A stretch of 64,000 nucleotides of DNA from Desulfohalovibrio reitneri. GTDB lineage: Bacteria; Desulfobacterota; Desulfovibrionia; Desulfovibrionales; Desulfovibrionaceae. The translations under genes were made by a program, and so were the position numbers. Below the pieces are notes generated by a model that had not been told where the DNA came from, searched no databases, and worked only from the letters and a program-made list of their open reading frames with translations. Position 1 is the first letter of the stretch; every line of letters starts with the position of its first letter. Where the stretch lies: contig NZ_JOMJ01000004.1 of assembly GCF_000711295.1 (NCBI RefSeq), forward strand, positions 682,001 through 746,000, written 5' to 3'. Below, one piece after another: positions 32,092 to 39,104 of the stretch.

Positions 32092-34101
32092 ATGGCGAAA
32101 GTGGGTGTGTACGTCTGTCATTGCGGCTCGAACATCGCCGGTGTGATCGATGTCGAGGCCGTACGGGCGTTCGCCGAGACGCTGCCTGACGTGGTCGTTT
32201 CACGAAAAGACCTCTTCATGTGCTCGGACTCGGGACAGGAACTCATCAAGCAGGACATCAAGGACGGCGTGGTGGACCGCGTCGTGGTCGCGGCCTGCAC
32301 GCCGCGCACGCACGAGCCCATTTTCCGGGGCGTCTGTGAGTCCGCAGGCCTGAACAAGTATCTCTTTGAGATGGCCAACATCCGCGACCAGTCCAGCTGG
32401 GTCCATCCGCAGGACCCCTCCGGGGCCACGGAGAAGGCCAAGATGGTCGTGTCCTCGGCCGTGGGCAAGGCAGCCCGGCTCAAGCCCCTCGAGGACAAGT
32501 TCGTGGACGTCACCCAGAAGGCCATGGTGGTCGGCGGCGGCGTGGGCGGCATCTTCTCCGCCCTGGAGCTGGCCAACATGGGCTACAAGACCTACCTCGT
32601 GGAGAAGGACCCCAGCATCGGCGGCGTGATGGCCCAGCTGGACAAGACCTTCCCCACCAACGACTGCTCCGCCTGCATCCTGACCCCGGTCATGGTCGAG
32701 GCGGGAAGCCACCCCAACATCGAGCTCATGACCTACTCCGAGATCGATGACGTGGAGGGCTTCATCGGCAACTACAACGTCAAGGTCCGCCGCAAGCAGA
32801 CCTACATCGACTGGAAGAAGTGCACCGGCTGCGGCGCCTGCGTGGACGTCTGCCCGGGCAAGGCCCCGGACAAGTTTGACGCCGGGCTCTCCAAGCGGTC
32901 CGCCGCCTACATCCACTTCCCCCAGGCCGTGCCCAAGAAGGCCGTGGTGGACATGGACTCCTGCCTCAACTGCGCCGGGCGCAAAATCGGCAGCGAGCCC
33001 AAAACCTCCAAAAAGACCGGCGAGCCCATGTACGCCCCGTGCGAGAAGGCCTGCCCCGCAGATGCCGTTGACCGCTCCATCAACTACAATCCCGAAGGGG
33101 AGATCGTTGAGGTGGACGTGGGCACCATCGTCGTGGCCACCGGCTACAAGGTCATGGAGAAAGACTGCTTCAAGGAGCTGGCTCCCCAGCACTCCAACGT
33201 CATGACCGCCCTGCAGTTGGAGCGGCTCATCTCCGCCACCGGCCCTACCGGAGGCAAGCTGCTCAAGCCCTCCAACAACGAAAAGCCCAAGACCATCAAC
33301 TTCGTCTCCTGCGTTGGCTCCCGCGACGTCAATCACCACACCTACTGCTCGCGGGTGTGCTGCATGTACATGATAAAACAGGCCCGGCTCCTCAAGGAGA
33401 AGTACCCGGACCTCGACATCTACATGCACTTTATCGACGTGCGCACCGCTGGCAAGGACTACGACGAGTACTACACCGGCGCGCGGCGCATGGGCATCAA
33501 CTTCCTCAAGGGCAAGGTCGGCTCCATCCAGACCCTCGACGACGACAAGATGCGCGTGGTGGCCTACGACATGGAGCACGGCGAGAACGTCGAGATCGAA
33601 TCCGACATGGTCATCCTGGCCACGGCCATCGAGCAGACCGAGAGCGCCAAGGGCTTGGCCCAGAAGCTCGGCCTGCAGTTCGACGGTTCCGGCTTCTTCA
33701 AGGAAATGCACCCCAAGCTCGGACCGGTGGAGACCGCCACCCAGGGCATCTACCTGGCCGGCTGCTGCCAGGGCCCCAAGGACATCCCGGACACCGTTTC
33801 CCAGGCCAAGGGCGCTGCCGCCGCGGCCGCCGTTCCGCTGGCCCAGGGCAAGGTCAAGATCGAGCCGATCATCTCCGAGGTGCACGCCGAGAAGTGCTCC
33901 GGCTGCGGCATCTGCGTGCCGTTGTGCCCGTACTCGGCCATCTCCATGAAGACCTTCGCCGACAGGCCCCGCGCCGAGATCGACATCACCCAGTGCAAGG
34001 GGTGCGGCGTGTGCACGGCCACCTGTCCCAGCGCTGCCATCGTGCTGCACGGCTACGAGGAAGAACAGATCATGGCCCAGATCGCGGCCCTGACCAGCTA
34101 G
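32092..34101 (+). CDS. hdrA: heterodisulfide reductase-like subunit A (FAD, bifurcating)
   Basis: The 669-residue cytosolic flavoprotein starts AKVGVYVCHCGSNIAG. It has an FAD-binding GGGVGGIFSALELANMG motif, an inserted ferredoxin site (KCTGCGACVDVCPG), the CSRVCCMYM cysteine cluster and two C-terminal [4Fe-4S] motifs (CSGCGICVPLCP, CKGCGVCTATCP). HdrA is the flavin-based electron-bifurcation centre in HdrABC-MvhADG complexes. All cluster positions use Cys codons, unlike the Sec-containing HdrA of some methanogens. The ATG at 32092 has AAAGGAGG upstream. It heads a six-gene operon with a hydrogenase, so ferredoxin reduction coupled to H2 oxidation is expected. Confidence 0.93.
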   Translation: MAKVGVYVCHCGSNIAGVIDVEAVRAFAETLPDVVVSRKDLFMCSDSGQELIKQDIKDGVVDRVVVAACTPRTHEPIFRGVCESAGLNKYLFEMANIRDQSSWVHPQDPSGATEKAKMVVSSAVGKAARLKPLEDKFVDVTQKAMVVGGGVGGIFSALELANMGYKTYLVEKDPSIGGVMAQLDKTFPTNDCSACILTPVMVEAGSHPNIELMTYSEIDDVEGFIGNYNVKVRRKQTYIDWKKCTGCGACVDVCPGKAPDKFDAGLSKRSAAYIHFPQAVPKKAVVDMDSCLNCAGRKIGSEPKTSKKTGEPMYAPCEKACPADAVDRSINYNPEGEIVEVDVGTIVVATGYKVMEKDCFKELAPQHSNVMTALQLERLISATGPTGGKLLKPSNNEKPKTINFVSCVGSRDVNHHTYCSRVCCMYMIKQARLLKEKYPDLDIYMHFIDVRTAGKDYDEYYTGARRMGINFLKGKVGSIQTLDDDKMRVVAYDMEHGENVEIESDMVILATAIEQTESAKGLAQKLGLQFDGSGFFKEMHPKLGPVETATQGIYLAGCCQGPKDIPDTVSQAKGAAAAAAVPLAQGKVKIEPIISEVHAEKCSGCGICVPLCPYSAISMKTFADRPRAEIDITQCKGCGVCTATCPSAAIVLHGYEEEQIMAQIAALTS

Positions 34102-34111
34102 GAGGAACGAG

Positions 34112-34621
34112 ATGGCGATTCAGCTGTCCAAGGATAAAATCGACGAGGCCATCAACACCATCATCGAATACGGTGGCGACGGCATCCAGCGCTGCGTGCA
34201 GTGCGGTGCCTGCTCCTCGGTCTGCCCCGGCGTGCAGGCCGGTTTCCCCGTGCTCTGCCGCCTGCTGATCAAGAAGCTGCAGGACGGGCTGCTGGAGGAC
34301 ATCATCGAGGAGCAGTCCTCTTGGGGGTGCCAGAACTGCAACCGCTGCACCGAGGTCTGCCCGCAGGGCGTGCGGCCGCAGGAAGTGGTCATCGCCTTCC
34401 GCCGCTACCAGGCCAATGAACTGGCCTTCTCCACCTCCACCGTTTCCGCGCAGATGCAGCTGCACGACATCGGCCACGCCGTCTTCACCGAGGCAGGCGA
34501 GCTGCGTGAGGGCGTGGGACTTCCCGGCAAGGCGCCCACCTCGGCGTACAACGAGAAGGCCCAAGAGGAGATTCAGGCCATCCTGGACAACAGCCCCATG
34601 GCCGAGCTGGGGCTCTTCTAA
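34112..34621 (+). CDS. hdrC: heterodisulfide reductase-like subunit C
   Basis: The 169-residue iron-sulfur protein has two [4Fe-4S] motifs (CVQCGACSSVCPG and CQNCNRCTEVCP) and carries electrons from HdrA to HdrB. AGGAACGAG precedes the ATG 10 bp after hdrA. Length and motif spacing fit HdrC. Confidence 0.92.
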   Translation: MAIQLSKDKIDEAINTIIEYGGDGIQRCVQCGACSSVCPGVQAGFPVLCRLLIKKLQDGLLEDIIEEQSSWGCQNCNRCTEVCPQGVRPQEVVIAFRRYQANELAFSTSTVSAQMQLHDIGHAVFTEAGELREGVGLPGKAPTSAYNEKAQEEIQAILDNSPMAELGLF

Positions 34622-34633
34622 AAGGAGCGGACA

Positions 34634-35551
34634 ATGGAAAACTACGGACTCTTCCTGGGGTGCAACATCCCCTTCAAGGCTCCTGACATAGAGCAGTCCT
34701 TCCGCAAGGCCCTGCCCGCCCTGGGCATCGGCCTGGAAGACCTGGAGGGTGCCTCCTGCTGCCCCGCCTGGGGTACCGCGCCCTCCTTCGACAAGCCCAC
34801 CTGGTGCGCCGTCTCGGGCCGCAACATCACCCTGGCCGAGGACAGGGGCATCGACTTGGTGACTGGCTGCAACTCCTGCTACGGCATCCTCTCGGAAGCC
34901 AAGCACTTCATGGACGCCCACCCCGAGCTGAAGAAGAAGGCCAACGAACTGCTGGCCCACGCCGGGCGGGAGTACAAAGGCACCTCGGAGATCTACCACG
35001 TCTCCCAGGTGCTGCATGAAATGGTGGGGCCCGAGAAGATCAAGCAGAACATCAAGTACGACCTGGAAGGCCTGAAGGTCGCGGTGCAGCCCGGCTGCCA
35101 CCAGCTCTGGCCCTCCGATGCCTACAAGATCAAAGAGGACAACCCCTACGAGCCCACCCAGCTCCGCGAGCTGGCCGAGGCCCTGGGCGCCAGCGCGCCG
35201 CACTACTCGCGTCTGTCCTCCTGCTGCGGCATGGGCGGCATGCGCACCGCGGACGTGGAGAAGTCCCTGGGGCTGTTCGCCGAGAAGATGCGTTCCATCA
35301 TCGAGGAGCTGGATCCGGACATCATCGTCACCACCTGTTCCTCCTGCTTCCTGCAGTTCGATATGTCCCAGCCCATCCTCCAGGAGCGCGGGCTGATCCC
35401 CAAGTCCGTGCCGGTGTTCTACTACACCCAGCTCCTGGCCCTGGCCATGGGCTTCGACCCCAAGGAAGTGGCGGCCATTTCCAAGACGCCGCGCGAGGAC
35501 ATCATCAAGGAGATCCAGAGCGAGAAGCGCCTGGTGAAGGAGGTCGCCTAG
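34634..35551 (+). CDS. hdrB: heterodisulfide reductase-like subunit B
   Basis: The 305-residue protein has two complete CCG domains: ASCCPAW with GCNSCYG, then PGCH, SSCCGMGG and TCSSCF. These bind the noncubane [4Fe-4S] clusters that reduce disulfides. In methanogens the substrate is CoM-S-S-CoB; in sulfate reducers an intracellular disulfide or trisulfide such as DsrC has been proposed. It lies 12 bp after hdrC and 2 bp before mvhD. Confidence 0.93.
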   Translation: MENYGLFLGCNIPFKAPDIEQSFRKALPALGIGLEDLEGASCCPAWGTAPSFDKPTWCAVSGRNITLAEDRGIDLVTGCNSCYGILSEAKHFMDAHPELKKKANELLAHAGREYKGTSEIYHVSQVLHEMVGPEKIKQNIKYDLEGLKVAVQPGCHQLWPSDAYKIKEDNPYEPTQLRELAEALGASAPHYSRLSSCCGMGGMRTADVEKSLGLFAEKMRSIIEELDPDIIVTTCSSCFLQFDMSQPILQERGLIPKSVPVFYYTQLLALAMGFDPKEVAAISKTPREDIIKEIQSEKRLVKEVA

Positions 35552-35553
35552 CC

Positions 35554-35973
35554 ATGCCGTGGACTCCCAACATCGTCGGATTCGCTTGCCAGTGGTGCAC
35601 CTACGCCGGGGCGGACCTGGCCGGGAACCTGCGCTGCAAGTATCCCCCGACCATCAAGCTCATCAAGGTTCCCTGCTCCGGCACCGTGGAGCCCGAGTTC
35701 ATCCTGGAAGCCCTGCGCCGCGGCGCGGACGGCGTCCTGGTGGGCGGCTGCCACTTCGGCGACTGCCACTACAAGGAAGGCAACTACAAGACCTCGCGCC
35801 GCATGATGCTGCTCAAGAAGCTCATCGAGGACGAGGGCTTCGATTCCCGCCGTTTCCGGCTGGAGTGGATCTCCGGCGCAGAGGGCATGAAGTTCGCCGA
35901 GGTGGTCACGGAATTCACCGACCAGCTCACCGAACTCGGCCCCAACCCGGTCAAGGAAGCCGTCAAGGCCTAG
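35554..35973 (+). CDS. mvhD: F420-non-reducing hydrogenase/Hdr linker subunit D
   Basis: The 139-residue protein begins MPWTPNIVGFACQWCTYAGAD and has the five conserved cysteines of MvhD (FACQWC, RCKY, PCSG, GGCHFGDCH). They bind a [2Fe-2S] cluster that connects the hydrogenase to HdrA. It starts 2 bp after hdrB, so the junction between Hdr and hydrogenase modules is tight. Confidence 0.93.
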   Translation: MPWTPNIVGFACQWCTYAGADLAGNLRCKYPPTIKLIKVPCSGTVEPEFILEALRRGADGVLVGGCHFGDCHYKEGNYKTSRRMMLLKKLIEDEGFDSRRFRLEWISGAEGMKFAEVVTEFTDQLTELGPNPVKEAVKA

Positions 35974-36006
35974 TGCCCGGCGTGAAGACACCACAAGGAG
36001 ATACCA

Positions 36007-36984
36007 ATGGCTGACAAAGTGAAGGTTGGCATCCTGTTGGCCGGTGGCTGCGCGGGCTGCGAGATGGCCCTGGTGGACCTCTCCGAGCGCTTGGTGGACG
36101 CCCTCGACGCCCTCGAGATCGTCTTCTGGGCCCCCACCGCCGCCGACGTGAAATACAAGGACCTCGAAGCCATGCCCGACGACTTCATCGATGTCGGGTT
36201 CGTGGACGGCATGGTCCGCAACTCCGAGAACAAGCACACCGTCGAGGTGCTGCGCAAGAAGTCCAAGGTGCTGATCGGCTACGGCGCCTGCGCCGGGCTG
36301 GGCGGCATCGCCGCCATGGGCGACCTCCACACCCAGGAGGAACTGTTCAACACCGCCTACAAGGACTCCTGGTCCACGGACAACCCGGACGGCGTCATGC
36401 CCACCCCGGAGTACACCCTGGAAGGCAAGTACGACCTGACCATCCCGTCCTTCACCGACCGCGTCTACACCGTGGACGAGCTGGTGGACGTGGACTATTT
36501 CGTGGGCGGCTGCCCGCCGCACCACGAGCACGTCATGAAGGCCATCGAGCTGTTGCTCTCGGGTCAACTTCCCGCCAAGGGCTCCTGGCTTACCGGCGGC
36601 AAGGCCGTGTGCGACGTGTGCAAGCGCAACCCCGCCGAGACCGGCGAGACCCGACGCCCCGTGGGCAAGGTCTACCGCATGATCGACGGGCAGCCCGACC
36701 CGGACAAGTGCCTGCTGCAGCAGGGCTACATCTGCTTCGGGCCCATCACCCAGGGCGATTGCGGCTCGGCCTGCCTCAGCGCCAACGTGCCCTGCCGCGG
36801 CTGCGGCGGCCCGCTGCCCGGGGTGAAGGACTACGGCGCGCGCTGCCTGCAGACCATCGCATCGGCCCTGGCGGACGACGCCTCCACCGAGGAGCTGATG
36901 GCCAAGTACCCGCAATTGGCCAAGTTCGTTTACCGCTACTCCTACACCACCGGCAAAATCGACCGGAAGACGCCGGCCGCATAG
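36007..36984 (+). CDS. mvhG: NiFe hydrogenase small subunit, group 3c (Mvh type)
   Basis: The 325-residue subunit has the N-terminal proximal-cluster motif (GGCAGCEMALVDL), GYGACAGLGGIAAMG, the GGCPPHHEHV motif and the C-terminal CxxC-rich region for further Fe-S clusters. No twin-arginine signal is present, so the enzyme is cytoplasmic. It passes electrons from the NiFe site to MvhD. AAGGAG precedes the ATG. Confidence 0.94.
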   Translation: MADKVKVGILLAGGCAGCEMALVDLSERLVDALDALEIVFWAPTAADVKYKDLEAMPDDFIDVGFVDGMVRNSENKHTVEVLRKKSKVLIGYGACAGLGGIAAMGDLHTQEELFNTAYKDSWSTDNPDGVMPTPEYTLEGKYDLTIPSFTDRVYTVDELVDVDYFVGGCPPHHEHVMKAIELLLSGQLPAKGSWLTGGKAVCDVCKRNPAETGETRRPVGKVYRMIDGQPDPDKCLLQQGYICFGPITQGDCGSACLSANVPCRGCGGPLPGVKDYGARCLQTIASALADDASTEELMAKYPQLAKFVYRYSYTTGKIDRKTPAA

Positions 36985-36999
36985 GGCGGGAGGAATACA

Positions 37000-38466
37000 G
37001 TGCAAAAAGTCGAAATCAATCCCATTACCCGACTGGAAGGCCACGGGAAGATCGCCATCTTCCTGGATGACAACGGAAACGTGGATGACGCCTTCTTCCA
37101 GACGGTGGAGTTCCGCGGCTACGAGAAGTTCCTCCAGGGCCTGCCCATGGAGGAGGTGCCCCGTACCGTCTCCACCATCTGCGGCGTGTGCCGGGCAGTG
37201 CACTTCATGGCCTCCACCAAGGCCTCCGACGGTGTCTTCGGCGTGGAATGCCACCCAGTGGGCAAGAAACTGCGCGAGCTGTTCTTCAACGCCCACTATG
37301 TTGAAGACCACGCCATCATCCTCTACGCCCTGGGCTTCCCCGACTTCGTGGTGGGCCCCGAGGCCGACCCGGCCGTGCGCAACGTGGTTGGGCTCATCCA
37401 GGCCGTGGGCAAGGAGACCGCCAAGCTGGTCCTGTCCAAGCGCGAGAAGGCAGTGAAGATCTTCGAGCTGCTGGGCGGACGCCCCAACCACCCCGTAGCC
37501 GGCCTGCCCGGCGGCTGGTCCCGCTCCATCTCCGAGGAGGAGCGGAAGCAGATCGAGGAGTGGGGCAAGGAGCTGGTGGAGCTGGGCGAGCTGACCCTGA
37601 AGGTCTTCAACGACGTGGTCCTGGAAAACCCTTCCTACGTGGACCTGGTCACCGGACCGATCTACGATGTGGAAGTGGGCTACATGGGAAGCGTCAACGA
37701 AGACGGCACCATGGCGTACTACGACGGCACCCAGAAGGTCATCAACGCCAAGGGCGAAGAGGTCGGCACCTTCCAGGGCAAAGAGTACCTGGACTTCATC
37801 GCCGAGCGCGTGCAGCCCTGGAGCTACCTGAAATTCCCCTACCAGAAGAAGGTCGGGGACTGGGACGGCATCAAGGGCGGTCCTGACACCAATTTATACT
37901 CCGTCGGCCCCCTGGCGCGTTTTAACGTGGCCAACGGCTGCCGCGGCCAGAAGGCCCAGCAGCACTACGAGCAGTTCTTCAAGGTGCTGGGCGACAAGCC
38001 CGTGCACAAGGTCCTGGCCTACCACTGGGCCCGGGCCATCGAATTGCTGGACGCCGCCGAACAGCTGGTGGAGATCGCCTCCGATACCTCCATCGTTTCC
38101 AAGGACACCTGGAACAAGCCCGACGAGGTGGCCGGGGAAGGCGTGGGCATCATCGAGGCCCCGCGCGGTACCCTCATCCACCACTATGAGGCCGACGAGA
38201 AGGGCATCGTCACCGGTGCCAACCTCATCGTGGCCACCACCCACAACAACGCGCCCATCAACCTGGCCGTGAAGAACGCCGCCAAGCACTTCATCAAGAA
38301 CGGCGACGTCTCCGAGGGCATGCTCAACTACGTGGAGATGGCCTTCCGTCCCTACGACCTGTGCCTGGCCTGCGCCACCCACGCCATCACCGGCGGCCAG
38401 ACCCCGCTGGAAATCGAGATTCTCGACTCCAACGGCAAGCTGTACAAGAAGCTCAAGAACTTCTAG
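37000..38466 (+). CDS. mvhA: NiFe hydrogenase large subunit, group 3c (Mvh type)
   Basis: The 488-residue catalytic subunit binds the NiFe(CN)2CO site through C61/C64 (ICGVC) and C455/C458 (LCLACATH). The usual Pro before the third Cys is Leu here (DLCLAC). After H461 there is a 27-residue C-terminal extension, which a maturation protease would remove; such a protease is encoded next. The third ligand is Cys, not Sec. It starts with GTG and has GGGAGG upstream. The protein oxidises H2 for HdrA-based bifurcation. Confidence 0.94.
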   Translation: MQKVEINPITRLEGHGKIAIFLDDNGNVDDAFFQTVEFRGYEKFLQGLPMEEVPRTVSTICGVCRAVHFMASTKASDGVFGVECHPVGKKLRELFFNAHYVEDHAIILYALGFPDFVVGPEADPAVRNVVGLIQAVGKETAKLVLSKREKAVKIFELLGGRPNHPVAGLPGGWSRSISEEERKQIEEWGKELVELGELTLKVFNDVVLENPSYVDLVTGPIYDVEVGYMGSVNEDGTMAYYDGTQKVINAKGEEVGTFQGKEYLDFIAERVQPWSYLKFPYQKKVGDWDGIKGGPDTNLYSVGPLARFNVANGCRGQKAQQHYEQFFKVLGDKPVHKVLAYHWARAIELLDAAEQLVEIASDTSIVSKDTWNKPDEVAGEGVGIIEAPRGTLIHHYEADEKGIVTGANLIVATTHNNAPINLAVKNAAKHFIKNGDVSEGMLNYVEMAFRPYDLCLACATHAITGGQTPLEIEILDSNGKLYKKLKNF

Positions 38467-38495
38467 TTCCCGGGCTTTAGGCAAAGACGAACCAC

Positions 38496-38524
38496 GGGCC
38501 GGGGGCATCGCCCCCGGCCCTTTT
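38496..38524 (+). terminator. Intrinsic terminator-like hairpin after mvhA
   Basis: An 11-bp perfect stem (GGGCCGGGGGC with GCCCCCGGCCC, 38496-38506 and 38510-38520) has loop ATC and is followed by four T residues. The short T run and the co-oriented protease gene 36 bp on suggest partial termination. Confidence 0.75.
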
Positions 38525-38560
38525 GCATCCGCTCACCGCGAGCGCGCACAAGGAGAGGAA

Positions 38561-39010
38561 GTGGCCAAACCACTGGTCATCGGTATCGGCAACCCCCTGC
38601 TCAAGGACGACCGGGCGGGGCTTCTGGTCATAGAGGAGCTTGAAAAGCGCGGCGCGGACGTGGACGTGCTGGACCTCTATACCGTGGGCTTCGACCTCAT
38701 CGACAACTGCAAGGGCCGGGAAAAGGTCATCGTGGTGGACGCCTGCATGCTTGGCTTCGAGCCCGGCGAAGTGGTGGAGGCGGCCATGGACGAGGTCTTC
38801 ACCAACGCCTCCCTGGTCAACTCCCACGCCATCACCATCGGCACCACTCTCAAGGTGGGCTACGAGGTCTTTCCCGAGGAGATGCCCTCCGACCTCAAGC
38901 TGCTGCTCATCGAGGTCAAGGAGGTGGACGAGTTCACCAAGGAGATGAGCCCCGAGGTGGAGGCAGCGGTGGAAAAGGTCGTTCAGGGCATCATGTCGGG
39001 ACAATACTAG
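38561..39010 (+). CDS. hydrogenase maturation protease (HycI/HyaD family)
   Basis: The 149-residue protein begins AKPLVIGIGNPLLKDDRAGLLV, with the GIGNPLLxDD motif that senses nickel, and has a second metal ligand region (VDACMLGFEPGEV) and SHAITIG. It cleaves the C-terminal extension of the large subunit after Ni insertion. Starts with GTG behind AAGGAGAGG. Its client is almost certainly MvhA. Confidence 0.92.
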   Translation: MAKPLVIGIGNPLLKDDRAGLLVIEELEKRGADVDVLDLYTVGFDLIDNCKGREKVIVVDACMLGFEPGEVVEAAMDEVFTNASLVNSHAITIGTTLKVGYEVFPEEMPSDLKLLLIEVKEVDEFTKEMSPEVEAAVEKVVQGIMSGQY

Positions 39011-39038
39011 CCCGGCGCCCAAAACGGCTTTTTGTGAA

Positions 39039-39078
39039 GAAAACGCCCCAACCCGCGTGCGGGGGAGGGCGTTTTCCT
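39039..39078. terminator. Bidirectional terminator between the hydrogenase and trehalose operons
   Basis: GAAAACGCCC (39039-39048) pairs with GGGCGTTTTC (39067-39076); an inner CCCGC/GCGGG stem tops it. It is flanked by T-rich sequence on the plus strand and by A/T-rich sequence on the other side, between convergent genes. Confidence 0.75.
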
Positions 39079-39104
39079 TTAGGTGGCGGCTTGGCTGGGG
39101 CCGC

